DNA from: Henriciella sp.
GTDB lineage: Bacteria; Pseudomonadota; Alphaproteobacteria; Caulobacterales; Hyphomonadaceae
Direction of reading: 5' to 3'
NCBI GenBank assembly: GCA_002733705.1
Contig: NVWP01000003.1
Coordinates: forward strand, 1-64,000
DNA: 64,000 nucleotides
The translations under genes were made by a program, and so were the position numbers. Of this stretch, positions 25,168-33,583 are shown piece after piece (positions within the stretch are counted from its first letter, which is position 1; each line of letters starts with the position of its first letter). The notes beneath the pieces were generated by a model. The model was not told where the DNA came from. It did not search any database and was given only the letters and a program-made list of their open reading frames with translations.

Positions 25168-25641
25168 ATGGCGACTGATCTTACCAGCCTTCTTGAAGGG
25201 GGCGTCATTCTTGATCCTGTGGCGGCCGACAGCCGTAAACAGGCCCTGACGCTTCTCAGCCAGGCTCTTGCAGCAAAGACGAAGCTGGACCAGCGCGACA
25301 TCTTCGAAGCGGTGCTGGAACGCGAGCGTCTGGGCTCGACAGGCGTGGGCGAAGGCGTCGCCATTCCGCATGCCAGGATAGACAGGCTGAGCAAGCCGCT
25401 GGGCGGATTTGTACGTCTCGAATCCGGTGTCGATTTCGATGCTGTCGATGAACGCCCCTGCGACCTCATTTTCATGCTGATCGCCCCGGTGGGGTCTGGC
25501 GCCGACCATCTCCGGGCACTCGCTCAGGTCAGCCGCACCCTGCGCCAGCCAAGCGTTCGCGAGGCGCTCCGCCAGGCAAAGGACAAGGCCGAGATCCGCA
25601 AGATTCTCTGCCCGGAAGCTGCCAAGGCGTCGGCCGCCTGA
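25168..25641 (+). CDS. ptsN: Nitrogen-regulatory PTS EIIA protein PtsN
   Basis: A 157-residue EIIA-Ntr protein with the phosphorylation motif VAIPHARID (His68) and the C-terminal LAQVSRTLRQPSVREALRQA region. It takes phosphate from the PTS-Ntr chain and modulates potassium, nitrogen or stress functions. The ATG at 25168 gives the normal length; an upstream in-frame start overlapping hpf is rejected. It is convergent with the E1-like gene, 26 bases away. Confidence 0.93.
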   Translation: MATDLTSLLEGGVILDPVAADSRKQALTLLSQALAAKTKLDQRDIFEAVLERERLGSTGVGEGVAIPHARIDRLSKPLGGFVRLESGVDFDAVDERPCDLIFMLIAPVGSGADHLRALAQVSRTLRQPSVREALRQAKDKAEIRKILCPEAAKASAA

Positions 25642-25667
25642 TCTCAGCGGCTAGACCGCGGGGTCGG

Positions 25668-26414
25668 CTAGCTACCAGAACCACAGACAGGACAGGCAGG
25701 ATCACGCGGCAGGCCGATCTGGCGCGCAACACCGCCAAGACCATCGATAACACTGATCTTTCCCACAAGCGGTCGCCCGGCGCCTGTCAGAAGTTTCAGG
25801 GTCTCCAGCGCCATATGCGAAGCGACAACACCTGTGACAGGTCCGACCACGCCGACGTCCTCGCAGGCTTCTGCATCGGGCGGGGGCTCTGGTACAAAGC
25901 ACTGATAGCAGGGCGCCTCCTGAACCACGCCGGACGCAAACACCGAGATCTGGCCTGACCAGCGTGTGGCCGCGCCGGATACGAGATAGCGCCCGCTGGC
26001 ATGGGCAACGCGGTTAAGCTCAAAACGGGTTTCATAATTGTCGGTGGCATCGATAAGAATGTCGCCCGCCAGTTTATGCGCGACGTGCCAGCGATGAGGC
26101 TGCAGGCTCACCCGGCAATCGGGATTGGCGGCTCTTAGCCTGTCAGCCAGGACACCGACCTTTGCCTCGCCAATATCTGCTTCTGTGAACTGGATCTGCC
26201 GCTGCAGGTTCGACCGCTCCACGGTGTCGGCATCCCAGAGCTCGATCTCACCGACACCCGCTGCGGCAAGGTACATCGCGCACGGACCGCCAAGCGCCCC
26301 GGCCCCGATGATCGAAACCCTCGCGCCCAGCAGCTTCTGGACACCCGGCCCGCCAATCTCCTTGAGCAGGATGTGGCGCTTGTGACGGTCGAGCTGTTGC
26401 GGAGTAAGAACCAT
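25668..26414 (-). CDS. moeB: E1-like adenylyltransferase, MoeB/ThiF family
   Basis: A 248-residue enzyme. It opens with QLDRHKRHILLKEIGGPGVQ and carries the nucleotide-binding IIGAGALGGPCAMYLAAAG, the ERSNLQRQIQF motif, DATDNYETRF, and two zinc-binding cysteine pairs (CYQC and CPVC near the C-terminus). It adenylates the C-terminal glycine of a small sulfur carrier (MoaD or ThiS type). There is no rhodanese domain, and no moaD or thiS is adjacent, so the partner cannot be named; MoeB is the closest match. Confidence 0.82.
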   Translation of the reverse strand: MVLTPQQLDRHKRHILLKEIGGPGVQKLLGARVSIIGAGALGGPCAMYLAAAGVGEIELWDADTVERSNLQRQIQFTEADIGEAKVGVLADRLRAANPDCRVSLQPHRWHVAHKLAGDILIDATDNYETRFELNRVAHASGRYLVSGAATRWSGQISVFASGVVQEAPCYQCFVPEPPPDAEACEDVGVVGPVTGVVASHMALETLKLLTGAGRPLVGKISVIDGLGGVARQIGLPRDPACPVCGSGS

Positions 26415-26455
26415 GCCCTCGCTTAGCAGGCCGGATACGGCTAAGGCTATGTGAA

Positions 26456-27805
26456 ATGCAAATGTCCGACACCAAGACCCTGCCCGATACTGTCTACGCC
26501 GCGCCTGCCGAATGGGTGGCGCGCGGCGCCGGTGCGCAGGGCAATCTGTTCCTCACCGGCCGCGCTGGCACCGGCAAGACCACCATGCTTCGCCGCTTCC
26601 TCGCTGAGGCGGGCGAGAATACCGTGGTTCTGGCCCCGACGGGGGTTGCTGCAATGAATGCAGGCGGCCAGACGATCCATTCCTTCTTCAAATTCCCTCC
26701 GCGCCTCATCGAGGAAGCCGACATCAAACGGCTGCGCGGCGCCCGCCTTATCAAAGCGATCGAGACGATGATCATCGACGAGATTTCGATGGTGCGCGCC
26801 GACATGCTGGACGCCATCGACAAGAGCCTGCAGCTCAACCGGGGCAACAAGCGCCCCTTTGGCGGGGTCCGCATGATCCTGTCCGGCGACCTGCACCAGC
26901 TGCCGCCCGTCGCACGCGGCGAGGAAGCCGAAATCCTGAATGAACGCTATGGCGGGCATTACTTTTTCAATGCGCCCGCTTTCAAGCAGGCTGAATTCGC
27001 CCTCCTCGCGCTGAAACACGTCTTCCGCCAGGAGGATCCGCGTTTTCTTGCCCTGCTCGGCGCGATGCGTCAGGGACGGCTTGCTCCGACCGATGAGCGT
27101 CTTCTGCAGGAAGCTGTATCTGGCCGCTCTGCCGTTGAAGCGAGCGAGACGCATGTCGTGCTCACACCCAACAACGCCAATGCCTATCGCATTAATCAGG
27201 CGCGGCTCGCGGATCTGCCCGGCAAGCCGCACGAGTTTGAAGCGAATGTTCAGGGACAGTTCGACGAAAAATCCTTCCCGACCGAAGCCGATCTCGAACT
27301 CAAGAAAGGCGCCCGGGTCATGCTCATCAAGAATGACCCGGAAGGGCGTTGGGTAAATGGCTCTCTGGCGACTGTCGAAGGCTTCAAGGGCGACAATGTC
27401 TGGGTCGAACTCGACGGCCATATCCATGAGATCGAACCCGCTGCCTGGGAGAAATACAAATACACCCTGGACCCTGAAACGAAGAAGGTTTCCCGCGAAG
27501 TGGTCGGGACCTTCAAACAGGTGCCGCTGAGGCTGGCCTATGCGGTGACCATCCACAAGGCGCAGGGCCTGACACTGGACAAGGTCTTCATCGATTTCGA
27601 CCGGGGCATGTTCGCCCATGGCCAGGCCTATGTCGCCTTCTCACGCGCCCGTAACCTGGAAGGCCTCGAGATTTCCCGGCCCCTTCGCCCGCGCGACATG
27701 GTCATCGACCGCAACGCCTTTGCATTTGGAAAGCTTGAAACGGTGGAGGAAACAGATGCCTATCTTCTCGCCCGATTTGCAAAGAGTGACGATGTCCTTC
27801 TCTAG
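26456..27805 (+). CDS. Pif1/RecD-like superfamily 1B DNA helicase
   Basis: A 449-residue helicase: Walker A FLTGRAGTGKTTMLRRFL, motif Ia VVLAPTGVAAMNAGGQTIHS, motif II MIIDEISMVRADML, motif III LSGDLHQLPPV, and C-terminal motifs AVTIHKAQGLTLDKV and AYVAFSRARNLEGL. This matches bacterial Pif1-like helicases, 5'-3' enzymes acting at recombination or G-quadruplex structures. Either ATG 26456 or ATG 26462 may be the start. A truncated lipoprotein hydrolase frame overlaps its end. Confidence 0.88.
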   Translation: MQMSDTKTLPDTVYAAPAEWVARGAGAQGNLFLTGRAGTGKTTMLRRFLAEAGENTVVLAPTGVAAMNAGGQTIHSFFKFPPRLIEEADIKRLRGARLIKAIETMIIDEISMVRADMLDAIDKSLQLNRGNKRPFGGVRMILSGDLHQLPPVARGEEAEILNERYGGHYFFNAPAFKQAEFALLALKHVFRQEDPRFLALLGAMRQGRLAPTDERLLQEAVSGRSAVEASETHVVLTPNNANAYRINQARLADLPGKPHEFEANVQGQFDEKSFPTEADLELKKGARVMLIKNDPEGRWVNGSLATVEGFKGDNVWVELDGHIHEIEPAAWEKYKYTLDPETKKVSREVVGTFKQVPLRLAYAVTIHKAQGLTLDKVFIDFDRGMFAHGQAYVAFSRARNLEGLEISRPLRPRDMVIDRNAFAFGKLETVEETDAYLLARFAKSDDVLL

Positions 27806-28143
27806 ACCGTTTTGCGCTGCCCTGCTCTTTCTCCCTCTCCTTCTCTGGAGCTGTACGACCATGCCGCCCCATGACCCCAACGCCCCCGCTCGCGCGACGA
27901 TTGGTGAGCGAAACACCATGACGACACCAGCAGGCGCAACGCTGGTCTGGTACGAGCTGGAGGCTGAAGGAAGCGCGCAGGCGCCCGTCATCATGTTTCC
28001 CAGCGCCGGCCGGGAAGCAAGCGACTTCAATGAGCTTGCCCAGTGACGGGCGTGCGGATCGAGGGGCCGGTCACGCCTTGCTGCCGGCAAAACCCGATGA
28101 GATCGCCGATGCGATCCTGTCGTGGCTTGAGGGCCGTCCCTAG
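27792..28143 (+). pseudogene. Alpha/beta hydrolase remnant: N- and C-terminal ends only
   Basis: The frame starting at 27792 encodes a lipoprotein signal (LLFLPLLLWSCTTM) and the opening of an alpha/beta hydrolase (APVIMFPSAGREASDFNELA) and stops at 28044-28046. In another frame, from about 28042, the DNA encodes GAGHALLPAKPDEIADAIL and SWLEGRP before TAG at 28141. That is the typical end of the same fold, with the catalytic-His region GHALLP. The whole middle (nucleophile elbow, cap, acid) is missing, so an internal deletion with a frameshift produced a remnant of ~350 bases. It is not expected to be functional. Confidence 0.75.
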
Positions 28144-28379
28144 GCCAGACGGCGGATTTCCTCGCGCAGTCGCTCATCCTTGTCGGTGGCGATGGTCTCA
28201 AGCACACGGACGCGTTCGGTCAGGCGCTCTATATCCCGGCGCATCTCATCCAGCTTTGCCTGGCTCACCGCATCATCCTCGCGGCTCGCTTTGGTCTTGA
28301 GATAATTGTTGATCACGCCTGCCCCCACGCAGATGAGGACAATGACAACGACCATCGTAAATGGGCTGGTGATTTCCAT
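28140..28379 (-). CDS. PspB-like small membrane protein
   Basis: A 79-residue protein with one N-terminal membrane helix (about 7-26) and a charged amphipathic or coiled C-terminus (DEMRRDIERLTERVRVLETI). This is the size and layout of PspB, a phage-shock envelope-stress sensor. No pspA or pspC is adjacent. A perfect palindrome lies just before the gene. It shares four bases with the end of the hydrolase remnant on the other strand. Confidence 0.6.
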   Translation of the reverse strand: MEITSPFTMVVVIVLICVGAGVINNYLKTKASREDDAVSQAKLDEMRRDIERLTERVRVLETIATDKDERLREEIRRLA

Positions 28380-28390
28380 GACGCGATCCT

Positions 28391-28413
28391 TTATTATCGT
28401 AATTCGATAATAA
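28391..28413. promoter_or_regulatory. Perfect 9-bp palindrome upstream of the PspB-like gene
   Basis: TTATTATCG (28391-28399) and CGATAATAA (28405-28413) form a perfect inverted repeat with a 5-base spacer, 12-34 bases upstream of the PspB-like start. The half-site contains a GATAAT -10-like element on the minus strand. It looks like an operator for a dimeric repressor; the regulator is not in the immediate neighbourhood. Confidence 0.6.
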
Positions 28414-28464
28414 GCATGACAGGTCAGTAATTCAAGAAAAATCGCTCAGAGCGCCGCGTGAGCG

Positions 28465-28920
28465 CTAGCGCCCGGTGGAGCCGAAGCCACCCTCGCCGCG
28501 CATCGTCTCCGGCAGACTGTCGACCGGCTCCCAGGCAATCTGCGTCACCGGCGCAAGAACCATCTGACCAATCCGCTCCCCGCGAGCGATGCGGAACGTC
28601 TCATTGCCATGATTGATCAGGATGACCTTGAGCTCACCGCGATAGTCGCTGTCGATCGTACCCGGGCTGTTGAGACAGGTCAGGCCATGCTTGGCCGCCA
28701 GGCCGGAGCGCGGCCGCATCTGGATTTCGTAGCCCTCAGGTATGGCAACAGAGAGCCCGGTCGGCACCATGGTGCGCTCCCCGGGCTTCAGCTCGAAGGC
28801 TTCACCCTCAGCATAGGCCGCGCGCACATCCATGCCCGCAGCGCCTTCGGTCTCATATTTCGGAAACGGCAGCCCCTCAAAATGGGGCAGGGTTTTCACG
28901 GCGACTTTGATCTCTTGCAT
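28465..28920 (-). CDS. dut: dUTP diphosphatase
   Basis: A 151-residue trimeric dUTPase with all five motifs: [52 protein letters not shown] and [12 protein letters not shown]. It hydrolyses dUTP to dUMP and PPi. The ATG at 28920 ([12 protein letters not shown]) is taken; upstream in-frame residues are not conserved. Its neighbours coaBC, ubiB, ubiE and mutM form a cluster often seen together in Alphaproteobacteria. Confidence 0.96.
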   Translation of the reverse strand: MQEIKVAVKTLPHFEGLPFPKYETEGAAGMDVRAAYAEGEAFELKPGERTMVPTGLSVAIPEGYEIQMRPRSGLAAKHGLTCLNSPGTIDSDYRGELKVILINHGNETFRIARGERIGQMVLAPVTQIAWEPVDSLPETMRGEGGFGSTGR

Positions 28921-28968
28921 GAGGCGCAAAGCGCCGGAGTCGCCCCCGGCTGTCAACTTGAAAAACGA

Positions 28969-29160
28969 TCAGATCGCGTAGGCAACGATGTCGCTCTGTC
29001 CGGCCGGCGCAGGCTGTGCCTCAGAACTGGTGTTCTGCAGGGCCGGATCAGGCAGCGCTTCATCTGTATCGGCTTCTGCCGAGGCCTGCATGTTCGCAAA
29101 CACATACAGGCTCGCCAGCATGACGGCGATGAGGGTGAAATAGCCGATAATAAGCTTCAT
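28969..29160 (-). CDS. Small single-pass membrane protein, unknown
   Basis: A 63-residue reading frame with an N-terminal hydrophobic helix (IIGYFTLIAVMLASLYVF, residues ~4-21) and an acidic Pro/Ala/Ser-rich periplasmic-type tail. I do not recognise the family. Codon use and the coaBC-dut context are compatible with a real gene, but a small membrane ORF can arise by chance. Confidence 0.45.
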   Translation of the reverse strand: MKLIIGYFTLIAVMLASLYVFANMQASAEADTDEALPDPALQNTSSEAQPAPAGQSDIVAYAI

Positions 29161-29348
29161 GTCGGGTCCGGTTTGCTCAGCCTTCAGTCTACTCGCGCAA
29201 TCACGAATAATTTCTTATCACGCGACATGGCTAACCGGAGTCAACGCTTTTCGTTCCCTGCGTGCGCAGTTCGCTGACTTTTTTCCGGTAGCCGGTTTAG
29301 AGGCTGATTACAGGGTAGAAAAAAGACAGTTTTGCAGCAGGAACGCGT

Positions 29349-30581
29349 TTATTCTGCAGCGACACGTGGCTTGCCGGAGTCTACGAAATAGTCTGCCACG
29401 CGCTCGGCAAGCTGGCGGGCGACCAGCAGCTTGCCCATACGGGGCCAGCGCTCAACGCCTGTAGCGGTGACGAGCGCAATCTCATTATCGCTGCCGCCCA
29501 TGACATCGCCGGAGACGTCATTGGCGACGATCCAGTCACAACCCTTGCGCTCGCGCTTGAGGGCCGCATTTTCTTCTACCGAGTCCGTTTCCGCTGCAAA
29601 GCCGATAACAAGCTCAGGCCGTCCCTCTGTCATTCGGGAAATCGTGGCCAGTATGTCGGGATTTTCCGAGAGCGACAGCGTAGGTGGCCCCTTGCCCTCT
29701 TCCTTCAGCTTCAATTTCCGGTCCGCCCGCGTCGCCGGACGCCAGTCTGCAACAGCAGCGACAGAGACGAACACATCAGCCGGCAAGGCGGCCTCACACG
29801 CCGCCATCATTTGACGAGCTGTCTCCACCTGGACCAGATCGACACCGCGCGGCGGCGCGAGCGACACAGGGCCGGAGACCAGCGTCACCCGTGCGCCGAG
29901 ATCTGCAAGCGCGCCAGCGATGGCATAGCCCTGCTTGCCCGAGGAATGATTGGAGAGATAGCGCACCGGGTCCATCGGTTCGCGTGTCGGCCCGGCCGTC
30001 AGCAGGACATGCCGGCCCTCCAGAGGTTTCGGGCCGGTCAGCCGCGCAAGACTCGCCTCGACGCGGTCTGCGATCACCTCGACCTCCGGCAGGCGGCCCG
30101 GCCCGAACTCGCCGCAGGCCATGGCGCCGGTATCGGGCTCCATCACATCGACGCCGTCCGCACGCAGGGTCGCAACATTGCGCGCCGTTGCAGCGTGTTC
30201 CCACATACGCACATTCATGGCGGGCACCATAAGGACAGGCTTGTCCGTTGCCATAAGCGTGGTGGAGGCCAGATCATTTGCATGTCCGCCAGATGCCTTG
30301 GCGAGCAGGTCAGCGGTCGCAGGACAGACCACGACAAGGTCCGCCGAGCGCGACAGCTCGATATGGCCCATCTCTGCTTCGTCATCGAGGCTGAAGAGGT
30401 CGCTATAGCATTTATCGCCGGAAAGCGCGGAAACAGACAGCGGGGTGACGAACTCCGCCCCGCCCTTGGTCAGGATGCATCGGCTGGAAATGCCGCGCTT
30501 TGCCAGCGTACGGATAAGTTCCAGCGATTTGTAGGCGGCGATGCCGCCGCCGATAATGAGAAGGATACGCTTGCTGCTCAT
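29349..30581 (-). CDS. coaBC: Bifunctional CoaBC (phosphopantothenoylcysteine synthetase/decarboxylase)
   Basis: A 410-residue fusion. The N-terminal CoaC flavodoxin-like part has ILLIIGGGIAAYKSLELIRT, the catalytic-His region (MGHIELSRSADLVVVCPATA) and the PAMN motif (VPAMNVRMW). The CoaB part starts about residue 185 and contains the dimer loop YLSNHSSGKQGYAIA. It makes 4'-phosphopantetheine from phosphopantothenate in CoA synthesis. ATG 30581 (MSSKRILL) is preferred over an upstream start. Confidence 0.95.
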   Translation of the reverse strand: MSSKRILLIIGGGIAAYKSLELIRTLAKRGISSRCILTKGGAEFVTPLSVSALSGDKCYSDLFSLDDEAEMGHIELSRSADLVVVCPATADLLAKASGGHANDLASTTLMATDKPVLMVPAMNVRMWEHAATARNVATLRADGVDVMEPDTGAMACGEFGPGRLPEVEVIADRVEASLARLTGPKPLEGRHVLLTAGPTREPMDPVRYLSNHSSGKQGYAIAGALADLGARVTLVSGPVSLAPPRGVDLVQVETARQMMAACEAALPADVFVSVAAVADWRPATRADRKLKLKEEGKGPPTLSLSENPDILATISRMTEGRPELVIGFAAETDSVEENAALKRERKGCDWIVANDVSGDVMGGSDNEIALVTATGVERWPRMGKLLVARQLAERVADYFVDSGKPRVAAE

Positions 30582-30678
30582 GACAGGGTGTCCGGTTGCC
30601 CGGCCTCTCCCTAACACAAATTTGGTTTATAAATCGACGCCGGGCCTGTGAGAGGTTCACCTGTCGCCCTGCGTCTGC

Positions 30679-31695
30679 CTAGTAGCGCTGCAGCGGACCA
30701 ACACGGACACGCGGCGTCGCCCGGCCTGTACGGACGCGGTGATAGCTCGCAAGTGCCTCCAGCCCGGTATCATACACAGCCCGGTCAATTGCATCGGCCT
30801 CGCAGCGCTGGCTTGCCCAGCGGGCGATGGAGCTGCGATTGACGTCACAGGCCTCATCGGCCGCGCGCTCGATACGGGAATAAAGAACTTCGACACGCTC
30901 GCCACCAACCGGCGTCAGGTCACGGAAGCAGACCTCATAGCGCGCTCGTCCCTGCCGGTCGTCACGCAGTTTCGTGATGTCCTGCTGACAGTAACCGGAG
31001 CTGCGGGCAACGACCGGCGCATAATCCGTCTCATAGCCGTAGCTGGACTCGTCCGCATACGCATATTCATCCTCATAGGCATAATCATAGGACCCGGCCG
31101 GCACCGTATAGGAGGTCGGTGCAGAATAGGTCGTGACCCGCCGGTCCGACCTGTAGGTCGTGGCGCCGCATCCGGTATAGGTGCGCGTCGAGACCGGCGC
31201 CGACTGATAGCTGCAGGGCCGCGCGGCGCCATATGTATAGGTACCACTGCCGCGATAGACGGTGACATCGCTGCCATGGCGCACGGGCTGGTGCGCTGTG
31301 TAGGCCGTGGTGGGATAATAATCGCGCCCATAATAGCGGTCAGACGCCCACCACTCGAAACCATAGCTCGTTGCCGCCCCGTCCGCATGGCGCACCGGAT
31401 AGGCGTGAGAATAGCTGTAAGGACTGGCGTCATGCGCATAGGCGCCTGGATGGCGGCTCACCTGCGAACTGGTATAGCTATCGACATAGGCGCTTGAGGT
31501 GTATTGGCCCGCAGAGGCCGGGTGCCCGCGGGCCTGACGCTCAACCCGGATGATCCTTGTGGCCGCCCCGGAAGAGGTTTCGCAGGTCTGCGTATAGGTT
31601 CCGCCGCTCAGTTCCGAACAGCCATAAGCCTGCGCCGAGGCGGCTGGAATGGCGGGCAGAAAAAGGGCGGCGGCAAGGGCTGTAATATACTTCAT
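30679..31695 (-). CDS. Tyrosine/serine-rich secreted protein with UrcA-like C-terminal domain
   Basis: A 338-residue exported protein: signal peptide to about residue 22 (IPAASAQA), a long Tyr/Ser/Thr/Gly-rich low-complexity region (about 60-250, many SY, TY and YA repeats), and a C-terminal ~75 residues resembling the UrcA domain (VCFRDLTPVGGERVEVLYSR ... RAADEACDVNRS, then a cysteine and DAIDRAVYDTGLEALASYHR). UrcA proteins are small periplasmic proteins of Caulobacterales and Sphingomonadales with unclear function. The Tyr-rich extension is unusual. A canonical CtrA site lies about 40 bases upstream of the start. Surface or adhesive roles are possible but not shown. Confidence 0.6.
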   Translation of the reverse strand: MKYITALAAALFLPAIPAASAQAYGCSELSGGTYTQTCETSSGAATRIIRVERQARGHPASAGQYTSSAYVDSYTSSQVSRHPGAYAHDASPYSYSHAYPVRHADGAATSYGFEWWASDRYYGRDYYPTTAYTAHQPVRHGSDVTVYRGSGTYTYGAARPCSYQSAPVSTRTYTGCGATTYRSDRRVTTYSAPTSYTVPAGSYDYAYEDEYAYADESSYGYETDYAPVVARSSGYCQQDITKLRDDRQGRARYEVCFRDLTPVGGERVEVLYSRIERAADEACDVNRSSIARWASQRCEADAIDRAVYDTGLEALASYHRVRTGRATPRVRVGPLQRY

Positions 31696-31734
31696 GAGCG
31701 GCTCTCCGGGGGAAGCGTGAGCAGGTTGTTTCGG

Positions 31735-31750
31735 TTAATCCGCAATTAAC
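31735..31750 (-). promoter_or_regulatory. CtrA-type recognition site, palindromic
   Basis: TTAA-TCCGCAA-TTAAC is an exact match to the CtrA consensus TTAA-N7-TTAAC. The flanking bases make a perfect GGTTAAT-N5-ATTAACC inverted repeat (31733-31751), so the opposite strand also reads TTAA-N7-TTAAC. It is about 40 bases before the start of the Tyr-rich UrcA-type gene on the minus strand. Confidence 0.65.
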
Positions 31751-31788
31751 CTAACACGAACGCCGCGAGCGCCCAGCTCATTCTCGTG

Positions 31789-33321
31789 CTACGCGAACTG
31801 AGAGATGGTCAGTCCGGCAATTGCCGCAAGGCTTATGGCAAGGCCGAACCACGCCCACCAGGGCGGCCCTGCCGGGGTTGTATCGGCCGCTTCGCGGACG
31901 CGATCCCTTTCCAGAAAGTCTTCAAAGGCATCCATGACATCAGGCAGCCGTTTTAGCCGTTCGGTCACCTCACGGGTCTGGCGCGCAGCCAGCTTCGCTG
32001 CGCCAGAAGGCCCGAAATTCTGTGCAATCCAGCCCTTCACGATGGGTTCGGCGGCTTTCCAGATATCGTGTTTCGGATCGATGGAGCGGGCGACCCCCTC
32101 GACCTGAACCATCGTCTTCTGGAGGAGGACCAGCTCCGGCCTCAGACGCATCCCGAACGTGCGCGTATAGTCCATGAGCTGCAGCAGGATGCGCCCCATA
32201 TAGACATCCTCGGCCGGCTTGCCGTGGATGGGCTCGCCAATGGATCTCAGCGCCTGCGCAAACTCCCCGACGGACTGGTTTGCAGGGACATAGCCTGCCT
32301 CGAAATGAACCTCGGCCACGCGCTGATAGTCGCGGCGGATAAAGCCCCACAGTATTTCCGCAAGAAAGCGACGTTCATTAAGGCCGATCCGTCCGATCAG
32401 GCCAAAATCAACAAGGCCCACCTCATTGTCCGGCAGGATGAGTATATTGCCTTCATGCATGTCCGCATGGAAAACGCCGTGTCCGATGGCATGGGAGAGG
32501 AAGCCGCGGGTGATCTTGTTGGCGAGCTCAACCCGTTCCAGCCCGGGCTGGTCGAGGGCCTCGGGGCGGGTCAGCGGGATCCCCTCCACCCAGTCCATGG
32601 TGAGCACACGCTGTGCCGTGCGGTCCCAGTCCACGGCGGGCACGCGGAACCAGTCTTCCTGCTCCGAGATCGCCCGCATCTGGTCGGCCCCGCCGGCCTC
32701 AAGACGGAAATCGAGTTCCTTCTCCATTGAGGTCGCGACCGTCTCGGTGAATTTGACCGGCTCCAGCCTGCGGCTCTCGACCGAGGCACGCTCGACCGTG
32801 CGCGCGGCGCGGCGGATGGCGCGTAGCTCATGGTAGATCATGGCTTCCACACCTGGGCGGAGGATCTTGACCGCTTTCGGCCCGTCTGAGGTCTCCAGCC
32901 TGTGGACCTGCGCGAGCGAGGCTGCCGCGACAGGCTCACCGAGGCCAGCAAACAGGCTTTCGGCCTGTTCCTCGCCAAACTCACTGGCGAGGATTCTGTG
33001 GACGGCGTCCATGCTGAAGGGGTCCAGCTTGTCCTTCAGGCGTGAAAGATCCTGAGCCGTTTCAGCCCCGAAGACATCCGGCCGCGTCGCCAGGAACTGG
33101 CCGAGCTTGATATAGGCAGGCCCCAGCTTTTCTAGCGCAGTGGCGAGACGCTCGCCCGGGCGGCCGGTTGCGCGGCCACCGAACAGGCGCAGCACCCGCC
33201 CCGCCATGCGCGCCGGTAGCGGCAGACGTGTCTGATATTCGCCGGGCAGGATCACGTCGTGGCGCACCAGGGCGGTGCCTGCCCGCATCAGCCGGCCATA
33301 GTCAGCAAGCGCTTTCAGCAA
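31789..33321 (-). CDS. ubiB: UbiB-family atypical kinase for ubiquinone biosynthesis
   Basis: A 510-residue ABC1/UbiB protein: KxGQ motif in AYIKLGQFLATRPDV, Ala-rich loop AAASLAQVHRL, the catalytic-type HADMHEGNI and VDFGLIGRIG regions, and a hydrophobic C-terminal segment (WWAWFGLAISLAAIAGLTI) for membrane attachment. It supports ubiquinone synthesis, probably by mobilising lipid intermediates. The start is most likely TTG at 33321 (LLKALADYGRLMRAG), preceded by GGAG. A longer frame from 33381 would nearly touch the divergent small gene. ubiE lies nearby. Confidence 0.9.
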   Translation of the reverse strand: MLKALADYGRLMRAGTALVRHDVILPGEYQTRLPLPARMAGRVLRLFGGRATGRPGERLATALEKLGPAYIKLGQFLATRPDVFGAETAQDLSRLKDKLDPFSMDAVHRILASEFGEEQAESLFAGLGEPVAAASLAQVHRLETSDGPKAVKILRPGVEAMIYHELRAIRRAARTVERASVESRRLEPVKFTETVATSMEKELDFRLEAGGADQMRAISEQEDWFRVPAVDWDRTAQRVLTMDWVEGIPLTRPEALDQPGLERVELANKITRGFLSHAIGHGVFHADMHEGNILILPDNEVGLVDFGLIGRIGLNERRFLAEILWGFIRRDYQRVAEVHFEAGYVPANQSVGEFAQALRSIGEPIHGKPAEDVYMGRILLQLMDYTRTFGMRLRPELVLLQKTMVQVEGVARSIDPKHDIWKAAEPIVKGWIAQNFGPSGAAKLAARQTREVTERLKRLPDVMDAFEDFLERDRVREAADTTPAGPPWWAWFGLAISLAAIAGLTISQFA

Positions 33322-33392
33322 TGAAAGTCTCCAGTCTTCGGGAACGGCTTCAATGCATCGGCGTTTTGATCGCCACAACAAGGAGATGACAG

Positions 33393-33578
33393 ATGGCTGA
33401 CAACGCCCAATCCAACAATGGTTTTCTCTACTTTCTTGTAGGCGCCCTTCTCGTGGCCGTCATCGGCTTCGGCATCTGGTATTTCGCCGGCCAGCCGAGC
33501 AGCGCAGCTGGCGGTGACGCTGACCTTTCGATCTCGGTCAGCGAGGACGGCGTGGCCGTCGATACGCCCGACGAGTAG
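33393..33578 (+). CDS. Small membrane protein between ubiB and ubiE, unknown
   Basis: A 61-residue protein: hydrophilic start, one hydrophobic helix (FLYFLVGALLVAVIGFGIWY, about 11-30), then an acidic tail. AAGGAGATG precedes the ATG, an exceptionally good ribosome site, which supports a real gene. It is divergent from ubiB and convergent with ubiE (5 bases apart). I do not recognise the family. Confidence 0.6.
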   Translation: MADNAQSNNGFLYFLVGALLVAVIGFGIWYFAGQPSSAAGGDADLSISVSEDGVAVDTPDE

Positions 33579-33583
33579 TCCCC

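Noticed and set aside
26447..27619. A 390-residue minus-strand frame inside the helicase gene
   Set aside because: It is a shadow of the Pif1-like helicase, whose motifs fill the opposite strand.
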